Positions 1 through 8,928 of a stretch of 59,741 nucleotides of DNA are shown here, piece after piece. The position numbers were made by a program, and so were the translations under genes. The first letter of the stretch is position 1. Each line of letters begins with the position of its first letter. The DNA is from Novosphingobium sp. CF614 (lineage in GTDB: Bacteria; Pseudomonadota; Alphaproteobacteria; Sphingomonadales; Sphingomonadaceae), in contig NZ_FOOR01000019.1 of the NCBI RefSeq assembly GCF_900113255.1, forward strand, positions 1 through 59,741. Direction: 5' to 3'. The notes beneath the pieces are model-generated. The model was not told the DNA's origin and ran no database searches. It saw nothing but the letters and a program-made list of their open reading frames with translations.

Positions 1-254
1 ATCCCAGAGCCTTTTTACCCATAGATCAGTGTATGGGGCCCGCGGGTTCCTCCATGTCAGGATTCCGTACGCAAGCGCCCGAAATCCTTGGACTTCCCCG
101 CCATTCGAAGGCATCGCTTCGCATGGCCGGTTCTGGAAGAGCCAGACGCTAGTGGTACGATTCTGACATTTGCATCCCATTTCAGCAAGCGCCGGAGCAA
201 ATGCCATAGTCTTCAGCGAGCCATGCCGACGTCTTCACCACAATCTGCGCGATC

Positions 255-668
255 ATGGAGCATCTTCGGACCGACGCTACGATCATCGAGCAGCGCCTGA
301 TCAATGATGCTCAGACGCACACTGTCCTGAGCGTCGAGACCTTCTCCCGGTATAACGACGGAGTAATCCAGGCTTCGTTCCTGAGAGCAGCGCTTCCCAT
401 CGAACTCAACTATCAGGACACGCCGACGGAAAGTCGGCTGATGCTCGACCTGCTCCGCCAGATGATCCGCTATCGAGACCGCCAGCAGGGTGAAGCGCTG
501 GCGGAATTTCTGCTGGCGCTAGCCTGTGGGCGGTTGCGACTCGTGAGAGACGACATCGCGAAGCTTAGGATAGAGCTGGAGGGAGGACTTGACGGCGCCA
601 GCGCGATCTCAATCTGGCTTGCTGATTGCATCGTGAACCGCTCCGCTCAGCTTCCAGACTGGGAATAG
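255..668 (+). CDS. Hypothetical protein, probably a gene fragment
   Basis: I do not recognise this 137-residue product. It is mostly helical-looking, with a Leu/Arg-rich centre (around residues 60-95) and no signal peptide or membrane segment. The open frame extends upstream of the ATG to a stop at 207-209, and those extra codons read as plausible protein, so the ATG may be internal to an older, longer gene. No good ribosome binding site precedes it. It sits in a low-gene-density edge that also carries repeat and insertion-sequence debris, and its base composition is less GC-rich than the blocks that follow. A truncated accessory gene is the simplest reading. No function is proposed. Confidence 0.4.
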   Translation: MEHLRTDATIIEQRLINDAQTHTVLSVETFSRYNDGVIQASFLRAALPIELNYQDTPTESRLMLDLLRQMIRYRDRQQGEALAEFLLALACGRLRLVRDDIAKLRIELEGGLDGASAISIWLADCIVNRSAQLPDWE

Positions 669-767
669 CTCGAGATATATCGCCCATTATGAGGAGCACC
701 GTTCAACTATGCATTGGGGTTGCAATTTGGTAGTGGCGGAAGTGGAGATTTTGGCGGCGAATCAAGT

Positions 768-913
768 CTATTTACTCAGGACGATTCCTCGTTTGAGAAT
801 CGAACCCATTTTGATTCCGGCTTTGATGGACCGATTGATGGATTCGAATTTGAGCGATCTTAATTTACCTTTTTAAATCAATCCCTTGGCCGACTGATTC
901 GATTCCGGCTCGG
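768..913 (-). repeat. Paired intergenic repeat, copy 1
   Basis: Positions 790-817 are identical over 28 bp to 40271-40298, on the same strand. Weaker similarity continues to about 913, including a shared CCGGCTCGG near the right end. On the minus strand both copies encode the same 14-codon frame, here 809 to 768: ATG, then GSILKRGI, four variable or conserved residues ending in Lys, and a TAG. Within the shared part the two copies differ at two bases, both third codon positions in Arg and Gly codons. Whether this is a coding remnant, a micro-ORF or a mobile-element end cannot be settled here. Confidence 0.6.
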
Positions 914-1145
914 CCATGGACGTCCGGAAAATGGCTGTTTCCCACCTTTTTTGTGATATGCTTGCCAAGCAAATCCGGACGGCTCCACCCTCTTCCGAGT
1001 ACAATATGGGTACAGATGATGGACCGTCCGCCGAGCATCGCTTGGGAGGTCCATCATGGCGGAAGGCAGCAGTCGCCATGGATCGGCTGCAAGAACGTCC
1101 CCATTAGCGGGGTGATCGGCGTCTGATGCCTTACGCCATCCTGAC

Positions 1146-1193
1146 GGGGCCCCCTTTTGCGCGCCGATAGGGGCCCCCGTTTGGACGCCGATT
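1146..1193 (-). mobile_element. IS21-family-like terminal repeat remnant
   Basis: Two 24-bp units stand in tandem, 1146-1169 and 1170-1193. Each begins GGGGCCCCC, continues through a T-run, and ends in CGCCGAT. Multiple tandem repeats with a CGCCGAT / ATCGGCG core next to C-runs are, from memory, typical of the ends of IS21-family elements. No istA or istB reading frame lies on either side, so this would be an orphan end left by deletion or recombination. The family assignment rests on recall of the end sequence only. Confidence 0.45.
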
Positions 1194-1256
1194 GACGCAT
1201 CTATCAAAGATGGGACAATTGGCTCATGATGAAGCTCGCCAGAGTGGGGAGCGCCC

Positions 1257-4217
1257 TCAGCGCGTGAAGCGCAGGCGGAGGAAGAACGTGCGCCCGATCA
1301 CGTCGTACACGCCGGCCTGATAGCTCAGCTCGAAGTTCGCCCCCCCCGCCTCGGCGCCGGGGATGCGCGGCGGCGCGCGGTCGAAGACATTGTTGAGGCC
1401 GCCCGATAGCTCGATGTTCTTCGTCAGCTTCACCCATCCGTAAATGTCGTTGTAGAATACGTTGGGCGTGAAGATGGGGTCGTAGTCCTCGCTGGTGATC
1501 GTGCTTGACGCCTTCATCGGCGAGAAGTGTCGCACCGTCCAGGTGCCGCCCCAGGTTGGTTGCGAATAGGTCGTGCGGATCACGCCTTTCCATGTCGGGC
1601 TGCCGAATACGCCGCGAAATTCGGTGGTCGTGTCGGGATCGGTGGGATCGAGCGTATAACGCCGGTTCAGCAGCCGCGTATAGTTGGCGCTGATCTCGAT
1701 CCGGCCCGCCTTGGCGCCCAGCCCCAGTCGTTCGAGTCCCAAAGAATAGTTGAGTCCGAAATCGATCCCCCGGGTGAGGTACTGGGCGAGGTTGAGCTTC
1801 TGCGTCGTGACGGAGACGATATTGTTGCCGGAATCGCGCGTGACGAGGTCGCAGAAGACATTCTCCAGCGTCGGCTGGTCCACGCATTTGTCTATCAGCG
1901 TCTGGGCACCGAAGGCGTCGATCGCGTCACGCAGGTCAATATCAAAATAGTCGACCGTCAACGACAGACCCGGGACGAAGCGAGGTTCCAGCACCCCGCC
2001 CACCGTCAGCGTGCGGGCGACCTCGGGCTTCAGGTCCAGATTCCCCTTCGCGATGACGTCCCGATAGATCCAGTAATTGGTGAGATCGGTCGGTTTCAGG
2101 GCCGCGCAATTGGCTTCCGTATATTGCGTGCGCGTCACGCGGTTTTCCAAGTTCCAGGATTGGCATGGGTCGGTAACCCACAGGCCGCTCGTGCTGCTGG
2201 CGGTATAGAGTTCCTCGATGTTGGGCGCGCGCACGGCCTGTCCGTAAGTCGCGCGGAAACGCAGGTCGCGGATCGGGGCCCATTCCCCGCCGATCTTCCA
2301 TGTCGTCGTCCGGCCGGCGGTGCTGTAGTCGGACAGGCGCACCGCACCGTCGATCGACAGACTGTGCACCGCGAACAGGTCTCGCAGCAGCGGCGCATGC
2401 AATTCGCCGTACACTTCCTTGACGCTGTATTTTCCGATCAGCGGCACGGCAGTGGTGCCGAGGGATGCGTCGTAGGCGGTGCTTGTGGCGTCGTACTCCG
2501 GAATGACGCCGATATCGTTGCGTTCGTTGCGGTACTCGGCACCCACCACGGCCTGCAACGTGCCGCCGGGCAGGTCAAGCAGGCCTCCCGAGACGTAGGC
2601 GGACGCCACCTGCTGAGTCATGACCGATTTCCCCCAGCTCGACGTATACTGGATATAATCGATCATTTGCGGGGTGAGCGTCATGAACGGATTGATGGCC
2701 ACGCAGCCGTTGGTCGGATCGCTCAGCGTGCTGCGGCATACTGCGTTGCCGTTGCCGTCGGTGGTAGAATCGAGCCCCAGATACCAACGATCGTAGGACG
2801 TGGTGTTGACGTCGCGGACCTGCTCTTCGCTGCGGCCATAGGAGTAATAGGCGGAATAATTCCATGCCTTGCCGAACAGCCGGAAATCGCCCTCCGCGCC
2901 GGCGACGGCCTGAAGAGTCTTGCGCCTATATTGGGTTTCCGGCCTGCCGACCTCGGTCACCCGGCGCGCGAAATTGATCCCGCCCTCCGGAATGACGCCA
3001 CCGGCCGCCGCCAGGATTTCAGAGGTAATGAACGGGCTGTCGGCTGGCACCGCATCATAGCCGAACCCCGTCAGCGAATCGTAGGCGGCGGTCGAAGTGT
3101 TGCGCGAGAAACTGACGTTGCCGAAGAGGCGGAACGCATCGCTGAAGTCGTAATGCGAGGACACGCGGGTGGAGAAGCGCTCCGACGGCACGGAGAGCAA
3201 CCAGCCGTCATAACGGCCGTTATATTCCCCTCCATCGGTCAACAGCGTGCCGAGCGCCTCGCTGGTGTTGGCCATGTTCACCGCCGTCAAGTTGGTGAAG
3301 CCACTCGGGCCCAGCACCGGCGCGCGCAACTTGCCATTGCCATCGATCGCATAGAGCTTGTCGGCAAGGATCACCTGCGCCGAATTCGACGAATAGATAT
3401 TGTAATTTCCGTCGGATATCCCGTATTTCTCGCTGCTGCTCGCGCGTGCGTAGTATGGATATCCAGCCGCTGTCCACGGGCGATCCTCACCAGCCACGAG
3501 ACCAGGTTGATTATCATAGAATCCGTAGACGGTGACGTTCCCACGACCATCGCTGAAATTGGTTCCGGCGAGGATATCAAAGCTGTAAGTGTTCATATCG
3601 TTGCGAGTCGACTGACTATATTGCAAATTCGACTCTATTCCCTGAAAGTTCTTCTTCAGGATGAAGTTGGCGACACCAGCCACCGCATCGGCACCATAGA
3701 GGGCGGAAGCTCCGCCCGTTACCACTTCGACCCGTTCGACGAGACTTGACGGGATGTTGCTGAGATCGACGGCGGACGTGCCGGGAATCGCCGGCACCTG
3801 TCGCCGTCCATCCACCAGCACCAACGTGCGCTGGGTCCCCATGCCGCGCAGATCGAGGGCATTGATACCCGCGTTACCGGCAAGGTTACTGGTCTGGTTC
3901 GTCTGGGTGATCGCGAGCGCCGGCAGCTGGTTGACGACGTCTACGATCTGCCCCGAGCCGACCGTGCGGATCTCGTCAGCCGTTACGACCGCGATCGGAG
4001 CGGGAGCGTCGTTTACATCCCGCCGGATGCGCGAGCCGGTGACGACGATATCGCTCCGATCCTCATCGACGGTTCCGGCATCGGCACCGACGTCGGACGG
4101 GAGGTTGGCGGCATCTGCTGTCGCACGCGGAACCGACGTTTCCGCAAACGAAGGCTGCGCAAGAACCGCGCAGCCCAGCAACAATCCCACGCGATAAACT
4201 TTCTGACGATCGATCAT
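1257..4217 (-). CDS. TonB-dependent outer-membrane receptor
   Basis: A 986-residue outer-membrane receptor expected to import a large substrate using TonB energy. The N-terminus is a signal peptide ending at AQPSFA (about residue 25). The TonB-box/plug start DIVVTGSRIRR follows near residue 58, then the plug motif VERVEVVTGGASALYGADAVAG, and a long Tyr/Gly/Asn-rich beta-barrel to the C-terminus. I chose the ATG at 4217 because GAGGG lies about nine bases upstream; an ATG at 4232 would add five residues. It diverges from the S9 dipeptidyl peptidase gene. A palindromic element with the same core found at hydroxyproline genes lies just upstream (4241-4257), so a role in importing Pro/Hyp-containing peptides is inferred. 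The substrate cannot be read from sequence. Confidence 0.93.
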   Translation of the reverse strand: MIDRQKVYRVGLLLGCAVLAQPSFAETSVPRATADAANLPSDVGADAGTVDEDRSDIVVTGSRIRRDVNDAPAPIAVVTADEIRTVGSGQIVDVVNQLPALAITQTNQTSNLAGNAGINALDLRGMGTQRTLVLVDGRRQVPAIPGTSAVDLSNIPSSLVERVEVVTGGASALYGADAVAGVANFILKKNFQGIESNLQYSQSTRNDMNTYSFDILAGTNFSDGRGNVTVYGFYDNQPGLVAGEDRPWTAAGYPYYARASSSEKYGISDGNYNIYSSNSAQVILADKLYAIDGNGKLRAPVLGPSGFTNLTAVNMANTSEALGTLLTDGGEYNGRYDGWLLSVPSERFSTRVSSHYDFSDAFRLFGNVSFSRNTSTAAYDSLTGFGYDAVPADSPFITSEILAAAGGVIPEGGINFARRVTEVGRPETQYRRKTLQAVAGAEGDFRLFGKAWNYSAYYSYGRSEEQVRDVNTTSYDRWYLGLDSTTDGNGNAVCRSTLSDPTNGCVAINPFMTLTPQMIDYIQYTSSWGKSVMTQQVASAYVSGGLLDLPGGTLQAVVGAEYRNERNDIGVIPEYDATSTAYDASLGTTAVPLIGKYSVKEVYGELHAPLLRDLFAVHSLSIDGAVRLSDYSTAGRTTTWKIGGEWAPIRDLRFRATYGQAVRAPNIEELYTASSTSGLWVTDPCQSWNLENRVTRTQYTEANCAALKPTDLTNYWIYRDVIAKGNLDLKPEVARTLTVGGVLEPRFVPGLSLTVDYFDIDLRDAIDAFGAQTLIDKCVDQPTLENVFCDLVTRDSGNNIVSVTTQKLNLAQYLTRGIDFGLNYSLGLERLGLGAKAGRIEISANYTRLLNRRYTLDPTDPDTTTEFRGVFGSPTWKGVIRTTYSQPTWGGTWTVRHFSPMKASSTITSEDYDPIFTPNVFYNDIYGWVKLTKNIELSGGLNNVFDRAPPRIPGAEAGGANFELSYQAGVYDVIGRTFFLRLRFTR

Positions 4218-4240
4218 GTCTCTTGCCCTCATTTGCCACT

Positions 4241-4257
4241 TCGTATACCAAATACGA
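4241..4257. promoter_or_regulatory. Candidate GntR operator, site 1
   Basis: TCGTAT and ATACGA form an inverted repeat with a 5-base centre, inside the divergent promoter of the TonB receptor and the S9 peptidase. Read on the minus strand it contains GGTATACGA, matching the core NRTATACGA seen at four other promoters (6935, 11070, 15435, 15551). The regulator is inferred to be the GntR/FCD protein encoded at 10394-11038. Confidence 0.55.
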
Positions 4258-4323
4258 TATATTCATTGTGTCAAGAGGTATTGGATGTCGCACCGTCCAT
4301 TCCTTCATCCACAGGAGGGCGGT

Positions 4324-6630
4324 GTGGCGATCACGAAGGTTGGAACGCGGGTGGTTGGCGTAGTGCTCGCCGTTGCGCTGGCGGCCGGCAGATCGGCGGC
4401 GAACGAGCCCGGCATCGCATCGGCCGATCGTTCGCCTGCGATCGATGTCCGCTATGCGCGCGCGGACGCATTCGTCTCACCGCGGCTCGGCGCGATGCTG
4501 GTCGATGCCGACTTGCAGCCGTCCTTTACCCCCGATGGTGCCGGCCTGCTGTTCCTTCGGGGCACGCCAGGCAGCCGGTCATTGCACTATCTAGCGCTCG
4601 AATCGTTGCAGGATCGGGTGGTAGCCAGTGAAGACAAGCTGCTAGCCGCACTCGCGGCGAAGATCGGACAGCGGATTAGCCCGTCCGAATTCGAAATCGG
4701 CTATCCCGAATATGGCACCACCGACCAATCGCTGCGTTTCACCTTCATGGACCGCAGATGGATGCTCGGGCCAGATGGCGCGCTGACCGAAGTCCATGAA
4801 GAGGCGGTCTCGCCCGATGGCCGCTACCTGATCGTGGCGCATGGCTACGACCTTTATGCACAGGATCGGAAGACCGGCCGGGAAGTACGGCTGACCACCG
4901 ATGGTACGCGCGATCGCCCCTATGGCCGCGGCATCGCCACGCTGCCCGATATCCTGCGGGCGGGCAGCGAGGAGCCCCCCATGCCCGTGTCGGCGGCATG
5001 GTCTCCCGACAGCCGCCGCATCCTGACCTGGCGCCTCGACACGCGCGACGTGCCGCGTCTCTCGATCACGCAGCAAAATCCGCCGGGCAGCCTCTATCCC
5101 AGATCGTTCAGCTATATCTATCCGCTCGCTGGCGGCACGCGGCTTCCGCAGGCCGAACGGCTGGCGATCGACGTCGAGGAAGCGTTGCGCACGGGCCGCG
5201 CGCATGTCGTGCCTCTCGCCATTCCCGCCGAGTCGCTGCTCTATCCCAACGATCCGCACTTCGAATGGCAGGGCGATCGCGCCCGCGCGGTGTGGACCGA
5301 GCGCGGCTATGGGCAGGTTGCGGTCTACGACGCCGATCCGGTCACAGGCGCGGCGCGCGTCGTGGCGCGCGAGCGCATGAAGCCACTGGTGTTCGTTACA
5401 TCCAGCTTCTTCCACGCCGCGCCCGGGCTGGGCGGCGAGCTCGACGTGTCCGAACGGACGGGATGGGCGCAGCTCTATCTCGTGCGCCCCGACGATCCTG
5501 ACGGTGGGATCGCGCTGACCCACGGGGACTGGGAGGTGATCGGCATCGAACACGTCGATCCGGACGCGCGCACCGTGCTGGTGACCGGCGTGGGGCACGA
5601 ACCCGACCGCGACCGCTATTTCCGCGCGCTGTACCGCGTGCCGGTGGCCGGCGGCGATCCGGTCCTGCTGACGCCCGAACCGCTCGATCACGAAGTGGCC
5701 GTCTCGCCCGACGGCAAATGGTTCGTCGACGCGATGTCGAGCCCCGCGGAGCCGACCCGGACCGTGCTGCGCGATGCGCGCGACGGGCATGTCGTGCTGG
5801 AACTCGCCCATGCCGACGCCGGCGCGCTCCGCGCGATCGGCTATAACTTCCCCGAAACGTTCGACGGGGTCGCCGCGGACGGGCACACGCCCCTTCACGC
5901 GATGATCTATCGCCCGATCGGCTTCGACCCGAAACGGCGCTATCCGATAATCGACAATGTCTACACCGGTCCCACGACCACGCAGGTGCCGACGACCTGG
6001 GCCGGCACGATCGCGTCCTCATCGTCGAGCGTCGCGCAGATCGGCGTGGTCGTCGTGCAGATCGACGGGCGCGGCACCTCGCGCCGCGGGCAGGCGTTCC
6101 GGCTCCCGTCCTACCAGAATCTCGGCGAGGTGGGACTGGACGACCATATCGCGATGATCCGGCAGATGGCGGCGCGCTATCCCAGCCTCGATGCGACCCG
6201 CGTCGGCGTCTATGGAGGTTCGGCGGGCGGTTACGACGCGGCGCGTTTCGTGATGCGGCGGCCCGACTTCTTCAAGGTGTCGGTCGCCTGGTCGGGCAAC
6301 CACGACCTGCGGCTCGACAAGGCCTGGTGGCCGGAAGCGTCGATGGGCAACGCCGATCCCGCGACGTGGGAGCGCAATTCGAACATGTCGACCGCGGGCA
6401 ACCTCACCGGCAAGCTGCTGCTCGTCCATGGCGACATCGACGACAACGTCCCGGTGACCGAAAGCCTGCGCCTGGAAAAGGCGATCATCGACGCGGGACG
6501 CGATGTCGATCTCGTCATCCTGCCGAATACGCGGCACCGCGTCTATCAGCCGTTCTTCTGGCGCAAGTTTCGCCACTATTTCACCCGCCACTTGCTGAAC
6601 GAATCGCCACCGGGCGAAGTGCCGCAATGA
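4324..6630 (+). CDS. S9 prolyl oligopeptidase family, DPP-IV-like
   Basis: An exported 768-residue serine peptidase, expected to release N-terminal dipeptides from peptides with Pro or Hyp as second residue. A signal peptide (VVGVVLAVALAAGRSAA) is followed by an N-terminal beta-propeller of the DPP-IV type with repeated SPDG/SPDSR blades, and then the alpha/beta-hydrolase domain. The triad is visible: Ser633 in YGGSAGG, Asp706 in HGDIDDNV and His738 in NTRHR. The GTG at 4324 is preferred because AGGAGG (4313-4318) lies five bases upstream and the signal peptide then starts correctly; a start at 4216 would overlap the divergent receptor gene. It shares a promoter region and candidate operator with that receptor, which suggests uptake coupled to peptide trimming. 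Confidence 0.9.
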   Translation: MAITKVGTRVVGVVLAVALAAGRSAANEPGIASADRSPAIDVRYARADAFVSPRLGAMLVDADLQPSFTPDGAGLLFLRGTPGSRSLHYLALESLQDRVVASEDKLLAALAAKIGQRISPSEFEIGYPEYGTTDQSLRFTFMDRRWMLGPDGALTEVHEEAVSPDGRYLIVAHGYDLYAQDRKTGREVRLTTDGTRDRPYGRGIATLPDILRAGSEEPPMPVSAAWSPDSRRILTWRLDTRDVPRLSITQQNPPGSLYPRSFSYIYPLAGGTRLPQAERLAIDVEEALRTGRAHVVPLAIPAESLLYPNDPHFEWQGDRARAVWTERGYGQVAVYDADPVTGAARVVARERMKPLVFVTSSFFHAAPGLGGELDVSERTGWAQLYLVRPDDPDGGIALTHGDWEVIGIEHVDPDARTVLVTGVGHEPDRDRYFRALYRVPVAGGDPVLLTPEPLDHEVAVSPDGKWFVDAMSSPAEPTRTVLRDARDGHVVLELAHADAGALRAIGYNFPETFDGVAADGHTPLHAMIYRPIGFDPKRRYPIIDNVYTGPTTTQVPTTWAGTIASSSSSVAQIGVVVVQIDGRGTSRRGQAFRLPSYQNLGEVGLDDHIAMIRQMAARYPSLDATRVGVYGGSAGGYDAARFVMRRPDFFKVSVAWSGNHDLRLDKAWWPEASMGNADPATWERNSNMSTAGNLTGKLLLVHGDIDDNVPVTESLRLEKAIIDAGRDVDLVILPNTRHRVYQPFFWRKFRHYFTRHLLNESPPGEVPQ

Positions 6631-6975
6631 ACCGCCCCCGCCCGCCAGTCGCCCCGATGGGCCTCGCGAACATGACGTTCGGCGGCTATGGTGCGTTTTG
6701 CCGGATGACAGTGCGCGACTGCCGTCGCCGGCGATGTGCCGCAGCGCGCCATCCCGGCTGACCGGGACGCTCTCGTCGGCCGCGAGAAAACCGGACCGGC
6801 CGAGAAACGGCAATATCGGCGCGAACGACCAAGGTTGGGAATGCTGATTACCGGATACCTGCGCGGGTCCGGCCTTTCGCACCCACCGCGCGCCGGGCGC
6901 AAAACGCACGTTTCCGCGGTTGCGCATATTTAGAATATAGTATACGAATTTTCGAAACGAAAAGGATATCGATGT
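6631..6975. other. Intergenic promoter region of the hydroxyproline operon
   Basis: Most of this 345-bp gap shows nothing recognisable. The last 50 bases turn AT-rich and hold a candidate GntR operator (6935-6947) and an AAGGA ribosome binding site (6962-6966) serving the ATG at 6976. Confidence 0.6.
6935..6947. promoter_or_regulatory. Candidate GntR operator, site 2
   Basis: ATATAGTATACGA is identical over 13 bp to the element at 15551-15563 before the dehydrogenase gene. The core TAGTATACGA is a near-palindrome. It lies 28 bases before the start codon of the first gene of the deaminase-epimerase-permease operon, where bound repressor would block transcription. Confidence 0.6.
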
Positions 6976-7896
6976 ATGAAAGGTGCTTCGCAATTGTGGT
7001 CAGGTGTCTATCCAGCCGCGACAACCCAGTTCGCGGCGGACTTTTCGATCGACATGGACGCGACCCAGCGAGTGCAGACGGCATTGGTTGATGATGGCGT
7101 CGATGGGCTGATCGTGCTGGGCACCTGCGGCGAGAACAATTCGCTCGAACCCGAGGAAAAACGCGCCGTGCTGGCAGGCGCGGTGGAAGCGGTCGGTGGC
7201 CGGGTGCCGCTGGTTGCCGGGGTTTCGGAATTGACTACCGAACGCGCGATCCGCTATGCCAAGGATGCTGAGAAGCTAGGCATGGACGGACTGATGCTGC
7301 TGCCGGCGATGGTCTATGTGCCTACGAGCGAGGAACTGCAGGCGCATTTCCGCGCGGTGGCAGAGGCGACCGCGTTGCCGATAATGCTCTACAACAACCC
7401 ACCCGCCTACCGCGTCAACATCGACTTCGCGACGCTTGAAGGCCTTGCCGAGATTCCCAACATCGTTGCGATCAAGGAAAGCGCGCCCGACCCGCGCCGC
7501 TTCACCGACGTCATCAACCGCTTCGGGAACCGCTTCGAGGTGATGGCGGGGCTCGACGACATCGCGCTCGAAGGCCTCATGCTCGGCGCGAGCGGCTGGG
7601 TCTCCGGCCTCACCAGCGCCTTTCCCCGGGAATCGGTGCGGCTTGTCGCGGCGGCAAGCGAGGGCAATTGGGAAGAGGCGCGCGCGATCTACCGCTGGTT
7701 CATGCCCCTGCTCCACCTCGATGCCGAACATGATCTGGTACAGTCGATCAAGCTGGCGGAGCAGATCATGGGCCGGGGCAGCGAGCGCGTGCGACTGCCG
7801 CGACTGCCGCTTTCCGGCCAGCGCCGCAAGGACGTGATCGCCTGGGTGGAGCAGGCCGCCGCAACCCAGCCGAGCAACAAGCTCGCGGTCGCCTGA
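6976..7896 (+). CDS. DapA-family delta1-pyrroline-4-hydroxy-2-carboxylate deaminase
   Basis: A 306-residue class I aldolase-fold enzyme of the dihydrodipicolinate synthase family. The Schiff-base lysine is Lys167 in AIKESAPDP and the partner tyrosine is Tyr139 in MLYNNPPAY. Length and fold fit DapA itself, but the next gene is a 4-hydroxyproline epimerase, and an oxidoreductase and a 2-oxoglutarate-semialdehyde dehydrogenase complete the set. The inferred reaction is therefore deamination of delta1-pyrroline-4-hydroxy-2-carboxylate to 2-oxoglutarate semialdehyde and ammonia, the third step of trans-4-hydroxy-L-proline breakdown. First gene of a three-gene operon (14 and 19 bases to the next starts). 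The exact substrate is assigned by context, since DapA paralogues are hard to separate by motif. Confidence 0.87.
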   Translation: MKGASQLWSGVYPAATTQFAADFSIDMDATQRVQTALVDDGVDGLIVLGTCGENNSLEPEEKRAVLAGAVEAVGGRVPLVAGVSELTTERAIRYAKDAEKLGMDGLMLLPAMVYVPTSEELQAHFRAVAEATALPIMLYNNPPAYRVNIDFATLEGLAEIPNIVAIKESAPDPRRFTDVINRFGNRFEVMAGLDDIALEGLMLGASGWVSGLTSAFPRESVRLVAAASEGNWEEARAIYRWFMPLLHLDAEHDLVQSIKLAEQIMGRGSERVRLPRLPLSGQRRKDVIAWVEQAAATQPSNKLAVA

Positions 7897-7910
7897 GCGC
7901 ATCCCGCTTC

Positions 7911-8909
7911 ATGCGCAGCCACTTCTTCTGTATCGACGGCCATACTGCCGGCAATCCGGTCCGCTTGGTGGCGGGCGGCGCGCCGCTGCTGCGCGGCGCC
8001 AGCATGATCGAGCGCCGGCAGGACTTCATCGAGCGCTTCGATTGGATCCGCACCGGCCTGTGCTTCGAGCCGCGCGGGCACGACATGATGTCGGGCGGCT
8101 TCCTCTATCCGCCGACGCGGGAGAATTGCGACTGCGGCATCCTGTTCATCGAGACCTCGGGCTGCCTGCCGATGTGCGGCCACGGCACGATCGGCATCGT
8201 CACCTTCGGCCTCGAACATGGCCTCATCACCCCGCGTGAGCCCGGCAGGCTGCGGATCGAGGTGCCCGCCGGCGTGATAGAGGTCGCTTACGGCATCGAG
8301 GGCGAGCGCGTGACCTGGGTGCGCATCCGCAACGTGCCGGCCTATGTCGCCGCCACCGGCGTCGCGATCGACGTACCCGGCTTCGGCTCGCTGTCGGTCG
8401 ACGTCGCCTATGGCGGCAACTACTATGCGATCATCGAACCGCAGGGCCCCTACACCGGGCTCGACGATCTCGGCGCGGCGCGCATCGTCGAACTCAGCCG
8501 CAGCATCCGTGCGCTGGTGCGCGAGGCGTTCGAGCCGGTGCATCCGCTCGACGAACGCATTCGCGGCGTCAGCCACGTGCTGTGGGCCGACCGGCCGAAA
8601 GGCGAAGGCGCGGACGGACGCAACGCCGTGTTCTACGGCGCGCGCGCGATCGATCGCAGCCCCTGCGGCACCGGCACCTCGGCGCGGATCGCGCATCTGG
8701 CGGCGCAGGGCCGGCTGAAAGTGGGTGATGGCTTCGTGCACGAAAGCTACATCGGCAGCCGGTTCCTTGGCCGGGTGGAGGAGGCCGTCGACATCGGCGG
8801 CATTTCCGGCATCGTGCCGTCGATCGAGGGTTCGGCGATCGCGACCGGGTTCAACACCATCTGGATCGATCGCGCAGACCCGTTCTGGGCGGGCTTTACC
8901 GTCACCTGA
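7911..8909 (+). CDS. 4-hydroxyproline 2-epimerase (proline racemase family)
   Basis: A 332-residue cofactor-independent epimerase that would convert trans-4-hydroxy-L-proline to cis-4-hydroxy-D-proline, the entry step of the pathway. Both catalytic cysteines are present: Cys89 in LPMCGHG and Cys252 in RSPCGTGTS. This separates it from trans-3-hydroxyproline dehydratases of the same family, which carry Thr at the second site. Length matches the family (about 310-340). It lies between the deaminase and a permease in one operon, with the matching oxidoreductase 2.2 kb away. Proline racemase activity cannot be excluded from sequence, but the neighbours favour hydroxyproline. Confidence 0.92.
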   Translation: MRSHFFCIDGHTAGNPVRLVAGGAPLLRGASMIERRQDFIERFDWIRTGLCFEPRGHDMMSGGFLYPPTRENCDCGILFIETSGCLPMCGHGTIGIVTFGLEHGLITPREPGRLRIEVPAGVIEVAYGIEGERVTWVRIRNVPAYVAATGVAIDVPGFGSLSVDVAYGGNYYAIIEPQGPYTGLDDLGAARIVELSRSIRALVREAFEPVHPLDERIRGVSHVLWADRPKGEGADGRNAVFYGARAIDRSPCGTGTSARIAHLAAQGRLKVGDGFVHESYIGSRFLGRVEEAVDIGGISGIVPSIEGSAIATGFNTIWIDRADPFWAGFTVT

Positions 8910-8928
8910 TAGCTGAAAGGACCGTGCC

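Larger units (their letters stand above)
669..1256. other. Gene-poor stretch with repeat and IS debris
   Basis: No convincing gene lies here. The stretch holds repeat copy 1 (768-913) and a tandem GGGGCCCCC-containing repeat (1146-1193), listed separately. The AT-rich part around 690-880 contrasts with the GC-rich genes to the right. Short open frames on either strand (for example 878-1207 minus) have no start context and resemble nothing I know. Confidence 0.6.

Noticed and set aside
790..817. Possible tRNA fragment (GGGTTCGATTC on the minus strand resembles a T-arm)
   Set aside because: No anticodon arm, D-arm or acceptor stem can be built on either side, in either copy of the repeat.
1527..3749. 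A 740-codon open frame on the plus strand opposite the first TonB receptor
   Set aside because: It is antisense to a clear receptor gene, has no recognisable domain, and its Arg/Ile/Val/Gly-rich composition is that of a mirror frame in high-GC DNA.
6976..7896. Housekeeping dihydrodipicolinate synthase (lysine pathway)
   Set aside because: Operon position with the hydroxyproline epimerase and a shared operator with the semialdehyde dehydrogenase point to the deaminase of the same family.
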